Under the pieces are notes generated by a model. That model had not been told where the DNA came from, ran no database searches, and worked only from the letters and a program-made list of their open reading frames with translations. A program made the position numbers and the translations under genes. This document shows positions 34,375 through 42,421 of a DNA stretch of 64,000 nt, in pieces. Positions within the stretch are counted from its first letter, which is position 1. Each line of letters opens with the position of its first letter. The DNA is from Acholeplasma sp. OttesenSCG-928-E16 (GTDB taxonomy: Bacteria > Bacillota_I > Bacilli_A > Acholeplasmatales > Acholeplasmataceae), in the NCBI GenBank assembly GCA_030266845.1, contig JAJDIT010000002.1:62001-126000 (forward strand). The letters are read 5' to 3'.

Positions 34375-35177
34375 TCGGCAAATTCTCCTTTATTTTTCTT
34401 TTTAGATTTTAAAATGTCAAAAACGACTTTAATACCAATAAACATAACGATTAGTGTTGATAGTGCATTCATACTTTGTCTGTATTCTAAAGGTCTCTTA
34501 CTCAAATACAAAAAAGTTGAGATATTTTGGATTGGAGTACCCATAGTTGCAAAATAAGAAATGGCAAAATCATCAAAGCTCATCGTAAAAGCGATTGAAG
34601 CTCCGGCAATCATCGCACCTTTAATTTGTGGTAATACCACTTTAAATAGCGCTTTTGTCGGAGTCGCTCCTAGGTCATAGGCGGCTTGTACAATGTTTGG
34701 ATCAAGCTGCCTTACCTTTGGGTAAACAGTAATTACGACATATGGAATACTAAATGTAATATGTGATAGTAATAATGTCGCATATCCTCTTGGAATCATA
34801 AATGACCCAAATAAAAGGAATAATGATATTGCGGTAACAATTTCTGGATTCATAATCGGGATATTGTTAAGCTGCAAAAATGTATTTCTTGTTTTTCTTG
34901 TGAAATTGGCAAGAGAAACGGCAGCTAAGGTTCCAACAATTGTTGATATAATAGTAGATATAACTGCAATAATTATAGTTGTGAAGATGACACTTCTTAA
35001 TGTAGAATTAGTAAATAATTCAACATACCATTTGAAACTAAAGCCAGACCAGTTTGTTAATCCCTTCCCTTGATTGAATGAAAATATCATTATCATAATA
35101 ATTGGAATGTAGACAAATCCAAACACAATAACAATGAAGAGGTTTACTAATACGTTTCCTACTTTGTCACTCTTCAT
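34371..35177 (-). CDS. potC: Spermidine/putrescine ABC permease PotC
   Basis: Integral membrane subunit with six transmembrane helices, 268 residues. The EAA-like coupling loop AAYDLGATPTKALFKVVLP contacts PotA. ATG at 35177 follows a perfect AAGGAGGT site; the longer frame from 35207 lacks one. It overlaps potB by 11 bases and potD by four, indicating tight co-translation. Confidence 0.93.
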   Translation of the reverse strand: MKSDKVGNVLVNLFIVIVFGFVYIPIIMIMIFSFNQGKGLTNWSGFSFKWYVELFTNSTLRSVIFTTIIIAVISTIISTIVGTLAAVSLANFTRKTRNTFLQLNNIPIMNPEIVTAISLFLLFGSFMIPRGYATLLLSHITFSIPYVVITVYPKVRQLDPNIVQAAYDLGATPTKALFKVVLPQIKGAMIAGASIAFTMSFDDFAISYFATMGTPIQNISTFLYLSKRPLEYRQSMNALSTLIVMFIGIKVVFDILKSKKKNKGEFAE

Positions 35178-36045
35178 CCTGTCCACCTCCTTGCGTTTTC
35201 CGTTCAACTCTTCTCATCAGCAATACTAAGAGAATCATTAAAATTGAAAGTAATATAGAAATTGCCGCACCGTATCCATATCCTCCGTATAATTTTCTTT
35301 TAATTGATTCTTCTATCAACTGTCCAATCATCGCAGTATTAGTTCCAAAGAAGTTGGTACTCGTGAAAATAATCGATGTCATTGCGGGTAAAAATACCAT
35401 TATTATCCCAGACATGACCCCTGATAAAGAAAGAGGAATAACGACCTTAAAAAACGTTTTAATCTTATTAGCTCCAAGGTCAGCGGCTGACTCATATAGA
35501 TTATTATCAAATTTCGCTAAAACCGAATGAATCGGTAAAACCATAAAAGGTAAATATGCATAAACCATTGATGCAACAATAGCTACTCCTGATCCGGTAA
35601 AACTATTGCCAATAAATAATTCCATCGACTGTTTTAAAGCATGCAGCCTAATTAACATATTAATCCACATAGGAACAGTAATTAATGATAACAAGATAGC
35701 CTGGGTGGATTCTTTTTTTCTGGAAATGAAATATGCCAGGGGATACCCAATAACTAGTACGATTGCTGTTGCAATAAGAGAATAATAAAGTGAATTTAAT
35801 AGTGGTTTTAAGAAAAAACCATCAGCAAAAATATTAACATAGTGATTGCCAGTAAATTGAATATCAAACCCATGATTACTTTCTGAATTAAATGAATTGA
35901 GTAATAAGATAAACATTGGTAAAACTATGAAAATAAAGAGCACTGCAAGATAAGGGATACTTAATAAAATATCAAATAACCTTTTTTTATTGCTTTTTTT
36001 CTTTTTTGGACTCACCATTGGAGTCAGTGGTAATCCTCTATTCAT
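35167..36045 (-). CDS. potB: Spermidine/putrescine ABC permease PotB
   Basis: Six-helix permease subunit, 292 residues, preceded by a Lys-rich cytoplasmic N-terminus. The coupling loop SAADLGANKIKTFFKVVIPLS matches the family. The ATG at 36045 forms a TAATG overlap with the potA stop and has GGAG eight bases upstream. An ATG two codons earlier is too close to it. Confidence 0.92.
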   Translation of the reverse strand: MNRGLPLTPMVSPKKKKSNKKRLFDILLSIPYLAVLFIFIVLPMFILLLNSFNSESNHGFDIQFTGNHYVNIFADGFFLKPLLNSLYYSLIATAIVLVIGYPLAYFISRKKESTQAILLSLITVPMWINMLIRLHALKQSMELFIGNSFTGSGVAIVASMVYAYLPFMVLPIHSVLAKFDNNLYESAADLGANKIKTFFKVVIPLSLSGVMSGIIMVFLPAMTSIIFTSTNFFGTNTAMIGQLIEESIKRKLYGGYGYGAAISILLSILMILLVLLMRRVERKTQGGGQDEE

Positions 36046-37388
36046 TACCATTTCTCCATAACATGAATATCTTCTGGATTAAAGTCAATATCTACCATAG
36101 TATCTTCTTTAACATAGTCAGTGGTGTGAATGGTATAAATTCTTGTTTTTGTTTTTATATCGATTTCATAATGGACACCTTTAAAGGCTACACTATCTAC
36201 TACTCCAGAAATTTTTCCTTGTCCAAGAGGCATAATATCAATATCCTCAGGTCTAATGACGATATCTACTTCCTCATTTTTGCCAAATCCTTTATCGACG
36301 CATTGATATTTTATTCCGTCCATTTCTACTAAATAATCATCAAGCATAATACCTTCTAGGATATTTGATTCTCCGATAAAGTTTGCAACAAAGGTATTAA
36401 TTGGTTCGTTATAAATATCTTCTGGGGTACCTATTTGTTGTATCTCGCCATTATTCATTACTACTATCTTATCACTCATCGTTAGGGCTTCTTCTTGATC
36501 ATGTGTTACATAAATAAAGGTAATCCCTGAGTTTCTTTGTAATTCTTTTAGTTCATACTGCATTTCTTGACGAAGCTTTAGATCAAGAGCCGCTAGTGGC
36601 TCATCAAGCAATAGAACCTTAGGCTCATTAATTAATGCCCTTGCGATTGCTACTCTTTGCATTTGACCACCAGACAACTTATCAATTGATCTGTTCTCAA
36701 ACCCTTCTAATCCAACTAGTTTTAAGTATTTTAGGACTCTTCTAGTAATTTCTTCTTCTTTTTTCTTTCTTGTGAGCATTGTTTCTTTTATTTCATCGAT
36801 CTCTGCCCAAACAGCATCTATCTTTGCTTCTTTTTCAGCATATTCTTGATCATCATCAATTTTTGATAATTCATTTTTTAAAGTCTCTATCTTCTTTTTT
36901 AAGCTCTTAATTCGTTGTTTTTTAAAGGTATTTCCTTCTTTTAAAGCATTAACCTCAAGCTTCATTTCTTTACGTAATGCTTTTTTCTCTTTTTCATCTT
37001 GTGTTTCTTCTACCAACCGGTCATATCTTTCTTGAATAGTAATAATTTTTTCGATAACATCAGAAGCTGATTCTTTTTTTACTCTTAATCCAAAAGCAAC
37101 ATTTTCAAAAACGTTCAAATGAGGAAAGAGGGCATATCTTTGAAATACAGTATTTGTTGGCCTTTTATGAGGTGGAACACCCAAAATACTGACATTATTG
37201 AAAAGGACCTCGCCTGTACTTGGTTCCAAAAATCCTCCGATTATTCTTAAAGTGGTCGTTTTCCCACAACCAGAAGGACCTAAAAAAGTGACAAATTCAT
37301 TTTCCTCTATTTCTAAGTCGACTCCTCTTAGAACAACTTGCCCATTAAATTCTTTTGTCACGTCCTTTAATTCAATTAGTGCTGGCAT
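36045..37388 (-). CDS. potA: Spermidine/putrescine ABC ATPase PotA with a coiled-coil insertion
   Basis: Nucleotide-binding subunit of the polyamine importer, 447 residues. Walker [11 protein letters not shown]-loop [12 protein letters not shown], signature [15 protein letters not shown], Walker [12 protein letters not shown] and the switch His in VTHDQEEA are all intact, and a C-terminal TOBE-like domain follows. Between the Q-loop and signature (about residues 107-220) an inserted Lys/Glu coiled coil replaces the short normal linker. Mycoplasma PotA proteins are known to be enlarged in this way, so it is a useful lineage marker. Confidence 0.94.
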   Translation of the reverse strand: MPALIELKDVTKEFNGQVVLRGVDLEIEENEFVTFLGPSGCGKTTTLRIIGGFLEPSTGEVLFNNVSILGVPPHKRPTNTVFQRYALFPHLNVFENVAFGLRVKKESASDVIEKIITIQERYDRLVEETQDEKEKKALRKEMKLEVNALKEGNTFKKQRIKSLKKKIETLKNELSKIDDDQEYAEKEAKIDAVWAEIDEIKETMLTRKKKEEEITRRVLKYLKLVGLEGFENRSIDKLSGGQMQRVAIARALINEPKVLLLDEPLAALDLKLRQEMQYELKELQRNSGITFIYVTHDQEEALTMSDKIVVMNNGEIQQIGTPEDIYNEPINTFVANFIGESNILEGIMLDDYLVEMDGIKYQCVDKGFGKNEEVDIVIRPEDIDIMPLGQGKISGVVDSVAFKGVHYEIDIKTKTRIYTIHTTDYVKEDTMVDIDFNPEDIHVMEKW

Positions 37389-37399
37389 AGGTACCTCCT

Positions 37400-37495
37400 T
37401 GTAAAGTTTACTTCCAATTATTTTGTTTGTTTGTTTACATTTATTTTGTTTAGTATATTTAAACTTTTTGTTAAACTAAAATAAACATAACAAAT
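37400..37495 (-). promoter_or_regulatory. Long AT-rich 5' leader of potA with imperfect hairpin
   Basis: From the predicted start near 37491 to the potA site, GTTTATTTTAGTTTAA and TTTAAATATACTAAAC segments can pair imperfectly around AAAAAG. The sequence is A+T-rich, so pairing may be fortuitous. No known riboswitch consensus was recognised. Confidence 0.3.
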
Positions 37496-37497
37496 AT

Positions 37498-37525
37498 ATT
37501 ATATGCAAAAAAGTGAATATGTCAA
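37498..37525 (-). promoter_or_regulatory. Promoter of potABCD
   Basis: TTGACA at 37525-37520 and TATAAT at 37503-37498 with a 16-base spacer ending in TGCA. Confidence 0.8.
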
Positions 37526-37534
37526 CATTTTTTT

Positions 37535-37570
37535 AAAAGAAAAAAAGAAGCAACAAAAGATCGCTTCTTT
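37535..37570 (-). terminator. Intrinsic terminator of the ligase-ACP-LRAT-PPTase-HD unit
   Basis: AAGAAGC and GCTTCTT pair around an 11-base loop and are followed by a long T-rich run on the minus strand. Confidence 0.7.
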
Positions 37571-37590
37571 ACTGTATTTTAAATAATAAA

Positions 37591-39420
37591 TTATTTACTG
37601 GTAAAATTTTTATGGGTTCTAATCGAGATATTTTCACGCTCAATTGTTATCAACTCTTTTAGTTCCCGATTTAAATCTTTCATTCTTAATAATGCGACAA
37701 GTTCGCTAGAATATCTAGTTCCAGCTTCTGCCTCGAACTCATCTAATAGAGAATCTAATGTTTTCCCCTTCGCATAGGGCCTTCCAATAGTGTCGGTTCC
37801 GGCATCGATGGCATCCGAGATACTAATGATATCAATAATTGGTTTTGTAAGTAAATTATCAATACTCTTATTTTTAGGATATCCGTTAGTCCCGTCATAC
37901 CAAATATGGTGATACAAAGAAGCTTCTATATACTTTTCATCTATTTTAGCTTTCTTTAAAAGAGCATATCCTCTTTCTGGGTGGCTTTTGATGATATTGA
38001 ATTCTCTTTCAGTTAATTTTCTGCCAAAATTTCCTATATAATCCAGACAATAAAACTTTCCAACATCATGAAGCAAGCTAGCATTATAAGTTATATCCAC
38101 AAGACGATGAGAATAAGAAAAAACATCTTTAACTGAGTTAATCCCTTGCATGCCAACAAAATAATTAGGAATTTCATTGATGGCGTATTTTAAAATAGTT
38201 AATGCAATGTTGGCTACCATGGTTATATGTACATAGGTAGGAAAATGACAATATACTGTTAGTTCTAAAATAAGTTTAAATGCCTCTTTTTCATCTATTT
38301 TATCGGCAACAATATTGATAAAAGACTCAATATCACGAGATATTTGACGTTCTTGATTTGAAAAAGGCATTTCAGAAATATAATTTTTAACTCTTTTTAT
38401 AGTCTCATTTATCAATTTATGGGCTTTTGGTTTATCTGCCATTTTATCCAAAAATCTAATATAAAAAGCACTAATTTGGATTGTTCTAGTTCTAGATTCA
38501 AATGAATAGCGATCCTCAGGAAGAGGATATGTTAGTAATTCAGTTTTTTCCAATAATTCTTTTAATGAAAGTTCCTTGGCATAATATTTAGCAGCATAAT
38601 AATAAAATTGGCATATTCCTTCTACTGGTAATGAGGTATCCTTTACTAATGTCCTCGCATGATTGTATACCTCATTTGCACAATCTAATACGTAATCCAC
38701 ATACTTTTTTTCAATTCCCTGATCATAAATATCTGTAGAGATGATATCTAAGGTGTTATTTTTCATCAAAAATATCCACCTATAGAAAGGGAAATCAAGG
38801 TCATTCATTTGAACTCTCTCATCCATCCAAAAGTTATATATCTCTTCTGATACCAAAAAAATATCTTGATAATTGGAAAAATCTGTCAAGCAATATGTTA
38901 CATAAATGTTCGCATAAGCCCTATTAAATAGACTTCTACTCTCTCGCTTTAAATCAAAATAATCGTCTTTAAAAGCCTTAACTAGACAAAATGTCTCTCG
39001 TGCTTCTTCTAAATAAAGCTCACTATCTAAATAAAGCAAGATTGTTCCCTTATAATATGCTTCTTGAACAATATAATCCTTATTCTTTTTTTGATATGCA
39101 TAATCTAACAAAAGTTCATGGATTATAAAGGCAATGGCGGTATCTTTTTGATTTAATAGCAGGGCAAGTCTATTAGCGAAACCTTGTAGGTTTTTAAAGA
39201 CTTCATCATTTATTTCATCTTTATTTTTTTTATAGTAGTAAACTGTATCATTCAATATGGTTTCATTTTCTTCAAAAAGGCTCCTCTGTAAGGTAGCTAT
39301 CGAAACCATCTCCCCAAGGATTTCTTGATTAATCAAACCCTGTTTCAAATAAGCATCCTTTAAGGTGCTCAGTTTGTTTTGGTTTTCGATGTACTTATCA
39401 AATAATCCTTTTAGATCCAT
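37591..39420 (-). CDS. HD-GYP-like phosphohydrolase domain protein with helical N-terminal region
   Basis: 609 residues. The first ~400 are a helical, TPR-like array (repeating LL...Y...A patterns). The C-terminal ~170 form an HD-GYP-type domain with SLLHDVGKF (His451, Asp452), KSHPERGYALL, LYHHIWYDGTNGYP and a later SDAIDA. The DGTNGYP variant keeps the GYP triad. Such domains act as cyclic-di-GMP or other nucleotide phosphodiesterases. No diguanylate cyclase was seen in this window, so the substrate is open. Only 15 bases separate it from the PPTase gene. Confidence 0.75.
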   Translation of the reverse strand: MDLKGLFDKYIENQNKLSTLKDAYLKQGLINQEILGEMVSIATLQRSLFEENETILNDTVYYYKKNKDEINDEVFKNLQGFANRLALLLNQKDTAIAFIIHELLLDYAYQKKNKDYIVQEAYYKGTILLYLDSELYLEEARETFCLVKAFKDDYFDLKRESRSLFNRAYANIYVTYCLTDFSNYQDIFLVSEEIYNFWMDERVQMNDLDFPFYRWIFLMKNNTLDIISTDIYDQGIEKKYVDYVLDCANEVYNHARTLVKDTSLPVEGICQFYYYAAKYYAKELSLKELLEKTELLTYPLPEDRYSFESRTRTIQISAFYIRFLDKMADKPKAHKLINETIKRVKNYISEMPFSNQERQISRDIESFINIVADKIDEKEAFKLILELTVYCHFPTYVHITMVANIALTILKYAINEIPNYFVGMQGINSVKDVFSYSHRLVDITYNASLLHDVGKFYCLDYIGNFGRKLTEREFNIIKSHPERGYALLKKAKIDEKYIEASLYHHIWYDGTNGYPKNKSIDNLLTKPIIDIISISDAIDAGTDTIGRPYAKGKTLDSLLDEFEAEAGTRYSSELVALLRMKDLNRELKELITIERENISIRTHKNFTSK

Positions 39421-39435
39421 AATTTATTATACTCT

Positions 39436-40050
39436 CTATAAAAATATTATTTCAACATTTTCGCACTCATTTTTAAAAGCGATCGATAAATAGTAAGTAT
39501 CTATTTTTTTGCATAATATCTTAGTATCATTTATACTAAACAAGTCAAACGAATCACTTGATAAATAAATAGTTTCAAGCTGATTTAATTCACTTGTAAG
39601 GCCAATACCTAGCATTTTAAGATAACTTTCTTTAATGGTCCAAATCTTAGTAATGTAGGCTGCTTTATCAGGGTCTTTCTTATAGCACTCTAATTCTAGA
39701 TTTGTAAGTATTTTCTTTGCAAGCATTGTATGTTTATCGTTAATGATTTCAATATCAATTCCCACTTCTTGATTAGCAATAGCAATAGCATAATTATTAC
39801 CACTATGTGATAAATTGTAATAAATATTCTTATTTTTCAAAAATGGCTTATTATTGTTTTTAATCTCGATTTCTAGAGGAAGATCAACCTTGAAACCACT
39901 TGAAACTAATGCCTTAATCAATAGTTTTTCACCATTGATTAGTTCTTCTATCCGTTTTTCACTAGTAGTTTTATTAATGATATTTTTTTTGTATAGACTA
40001 AGAGGATAATCTTCTTCTATAATTTTATCGGTTATATATATTAATGCCAT
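39436..40050 (-). CDS. 4'-phosphopantetheinyl transferase, Sfp-type
   Basis: 204 residues. It transfers the 4'-phosphopantetheine arm from CoA to a carrier-protein serine. The family motifs are NLSHSGNN, VGIDIE (Asp99 and Glu101 as Mg ligands) and WTIKESYLK (Lys140, Glu141, Lys145). It sits two genes after the free-standing carrier protein, which suggests that it activates that carrier and not only the fatty acid ACP. Its ATG lies in a TAATG overlap with the LRAT gene. Confidence 0.88.
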   Translation of the reverse strand: MALIYITDKIIEEDYPLSLYKKNIINKTTSEKRIEELINGEKLLIKALVSSGFKVDLPLEIEIKNNNKPFLKNKNIYYNLSHSGNNYAIAIANQEVGIDIEIINDKHTMLAKKILTNLELECYKKDPDKAAYITKIWTIKESYLKMLGIGLTSELNQLETIYLSSDSFDLFSINDTKILCKKIDTYYLSIAFKNECENVEIIFL

Positions 40051-40502
40051 TAACCTAACCTCTTTTTTACCTCATTAATGAATAGTTCCTCTTGAAAACT
40101 AAATTTGATCCCAAAAATACAAGAAATGCAAAAATGCTCACAATTATTATGGATGAAATCATAACTATTACTTCCAATTTTTTCTAATGCATTTTTATAT
40201 ATAGTTTGTTCATCAAAAGCATATTTAAGTTCAAGTTCACTATATTTTCTGACCTCTAAAACTCCAGCTTGCAGAAACTCAGATAATGTTGATCTTTGTA
40301 CATTAATATTTCTTGGATTTGCTATTTCATAAGTTGTTCCTAGGCCAAACTGGATTACTTCATCATCAGAAAAATACAAACCATGATGATAATACCCATC
40401 TTTTTTAACCCTAATGTGGTTTGAAAAAAGGGGAACTGATTGTTCCCACTTTTCTTCCCAGGTAGATATTATTTCTTTATTTAGTAGTTTTCTTGATGAC
40501 AT
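40050..40502 (-). CDS. LRAT-fold (permuted NlpC/P60) thiol acyltransferase-like protein
   Basis: 150 residues with the LRAT/HRASLS pattern: HIRVKKDGYYHHGLYFSDD and HNNCEHFCISC. The probable catalytic pair is His40 (second His of HHG) and Cys121. The third polar position, usually His in 'VIHF', is Gln51 in VIQF, which is still tolerated in this superfamily. Relatives transfer or hydrolyse acyl groups through a Cys thioester. No membrane segment. The ATG overlaps the carrier gene by 26 bases, so the two proteins are made together, and the carrier could be its acyl donor. Confidence 0.82.
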   Translation of the reverse strand: MSSRKLLNKEIISTWEEKWEQSVPLFSNHIRVKKDGYYHHGLYFSDDEVIQFGLGTTYEIANPRNINVQRSTLSEFLQAGVLEVRKYSELELKYAFDEQTIYKNALEKIGSNSYDFIHNNCEHFCISCIFGIKFSFQEELFINEVKKRLG

Positions 40503-40716
40503 CTACTATATCACCTACCGTTTTACATTCTGAAACATCGTTTGTTGAAAGTTGGATACCAAACTCTTCTTCGATTGCAATACCCATCATTAACATAGTG
40601 ATACTATTAACACCTAAATCTTGAAATAAATCGGTTTTTTCATTAATCGTTTTCAAATCAAAATCATCGCCCATGATCCGACCAAATAAGTTTATTAACT
40701 TGTCATATACTATCAT
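40477..40716 (-). CDS. Free-standing acyl/peptidyl carrier protein
   Basis: 79 residues with the four-helix carrier fold and LFQDLGVNSITML. Ser38 in GVNSI is the expected phosphopantetheine attachment site, with Asn instead of the usual Asp before it. It differs from the fatty acid ACP consensus DSL and resembles carriers that work with stand-alone ligases. It begins seven bases after the ligase gene and overlaps the LRAT gene. Confidence 0.87.
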   Translation of the reverse strand: MIVYDKLINLFGRIMGDDFDLKTINEKTDLFQDLGVNSITMLMMGIAIEEEFGIQLSTNDVSECKTVGDIVDVIKKTTK

Positions 40717-40722
40717 CGTTCA

Positions 40723-42249
40723 TTAACCTCTTAATATTTTCATTGCCGGACTACGCTTGAAATCTTCAGTTCTAATTGTTACTTTTGAAATACCTAAGTA
40801 TGATTCGTTAGTAGCATTAATTTTGTCGATTTCCGCTTTTGCTGCTTGATAAACATCTTCAATACCCATCGCCTTAACAACTGGATCATTTGGTAATATC
40901 TCTACTTCTAGAGAAATTGATCCAACTTCATTCTTATATGATCTAACTAAACAATCCTTAACAAACGGAATTGAATTCACTTCTGCTTCTAATTCCTCAG
41001 GAGCTACTTTTTCTCCACTTTGTAAAACGATTAGATTATCAGCTCTTCCTACGATATATAAATATCCATCTTCATCTATTTTTCCTAAATCTCCGGTATA
41101 AAACCAACCGTCTTTAAATGAGGCAGAATTAATTTCTGGATCATTGTAATATCCAGGAGTGATATGATCACCACGAAGTAAAATAACTCCGTTTTCGTCA
41201 AGCTTAACTTGTTGTTTTGGATATGGAATACCAACTGAAAACTCTTTTTCTGGAATTCTTAAAACTGATAGGTTACCACTCACTAGGTTTGAAGACTCAG
41301 TTAGCCCATAACCGCCAAATAATGAGACTTGAAATTCATTATATTTTTTCGATAATCTAGGATGAACTGGTGCTCCACCAGCGATGATAACTCTTAAATT
41401 AGGAATTAGTTTTTCTTTTCCAATCATCTTAGCTAAACCATGAAGCATTTCAGCTAATGCCGGAACTAAAATCATGTAGGTTGGTTTGGCAACCTGTAAG
41501 TCACTGACCATATCTTTTGGATTTAAGCAGCAATACAATAAAGAACCAGTATATAGTGGTGTTAATCCACTTCTTATTAAACCAAACACATGTGTAAAAG
41601 GCATAAGATTTAAATATCTTTGATAATATGATTCACCATCTGAATAAGTCCCATTTAAGGTACCTCTCATGTAGTTTCCATGAGTTAATTGAACTCCCTT
41701 TGGAGCCTTTGTAGTACCACCAGTAAACATAATAGCTGCTAAAGTATCCTTATTTAGATCATCAGCTGCATTATATGGCTCTTGCATAGTTCCTAGTTCC
41801 TTCTTGAAAACTCTAACACCTGAAACATTAGAGGCAACTGTTTCATAAAACATTTCATTAGTAATATAAAATTTTACATCCATTTTTTTACATAAACCAC
41901 CTAAACGATCACCAGGTGTTTGCATTGGCACTAAAACTGCTACAGCACCATATGATGCAATCGCTAAAAATAAGCGCATAAAATCATATTCATTTAACAT
42001 ATGAATTGCTACATGATCTCCTTTTTTTACCCCAATTGTATTTAAGAAGCCTCTTGTTCTAGCAACTTCATCTAATAATTCATCATACGTTTTAAGACCC
42101 ATTACTGATTGTATTGCTGGTCTATCTTTATAGACACTAATATAATCTAAGAAATCTTTGAAAGTTGAAAGTTCTTTCATTAACTCTACTTCCTCAGGAA
42201 GCATTAATTTAGTCCAATACTCTCTTTTTACTTCATCACTTAATTTCAT
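40723..42249 (-). CDS. Acyl/aminoacyl-AMP ligase (ANL superfamily)
   Basis: 508 residues. The ANL enzymes activate a carboxylic acid with ATP and usually load it on CoA or a carrier thiol. Seen here: FTGGTTKAPKG P-loop (175-185), GYGLTES (313-319), FYTGDLG (383-389) and the catalytic lysine region PAMKILR with Lys504. An in-frame upstream ATG gives 16 extra residues, but the ATG at 42249 follows AAAGGAG. It starts the ligase-ACP-LRAT-PPTase-HD unit. The acyl pocket was not interpreted, so fatty acid and amino acid substrates are both possible. Confidence 0.9.
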   Translation of the reverse strand: MKLSDEVKREYWTKLMLPEEVELMKELSTFKDFLDYISVYKDRPAIQSVMGLKTYDELLDEVARTRGFLNTIGVKKGDHVAIHMLNEYDFMRLFLAIASYGAVAVLVPMQTPGDRLGGLCKKMDVKFYITNEMFYETVASNVSGVRVFKKELGTMQEPYNAADDLNKDTLAAIMFTGGTTKAPKGVQLTHGNYMRGTLNGTYSDGESYYQRYLNLMPFTHVFGLIRSGLTPLYTGSLLYCCLNPKDMVSDLQVAKPTYMILVPALAEMLHGLAKMIGKEKLIPNLRVIIAGGAPVHPRLSKKYNEFQVSLFGGYGLTESSNLVSGNLSVLRIPEKEFSVGIPYPKQQVKLDENGVILLRGDHITPGYYNDPEINSASFKDGWFYTGDLGKIDEDGYLYIVGRADNLIVLQSGEKVAPEELEAEVNSIPFVKDCLVRSYKNEVGSISLEVEILPNDPVVKAMGIEDVYQAAKAEIDKINATNESYLGISKVTIRTEDFKRSPAMKILRG

Positions 42250-42369
42250 AAAAATCTCCTTTTGCTTTCTTCTTTTTTTTGGTTTATCCATTTCCAAGCA
42301 AAAAACTCATTTAGTTACTTAATATGTATTCTTTTGTTATTGGCTCGAATTTTAAACCTACATTATTAT

Positions 42370-42410
42370 ATTACTTTGTAATATATAAAAAGTCAACCAG
42401 AGAAACTAGT
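42370..42410 (-). promoter_or_regulatory. Possible promoter of the ligase operon
   Basis: TTGACT followed 17 bases later by TAATAT on the minus strand. The -35 lies in the second arm of the terminator of the preceding ABC gene. It is a moderate match only. Confidence 0.4.
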
Positions 42411-42420
42411 TGACTTTTAT
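42380..42420 (-). terminator. Intrinsic terminator after the second ABC exporter gene
   Basis: AAAAGTCAAC and GTTGACTTTT pair over 10 bp with an 11-base loop; a T-rich tail follows on the minus strand. It separates the ABC unit from the ligase unit. Confidence 0.8.
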
Positions 42421-42421
42421 A

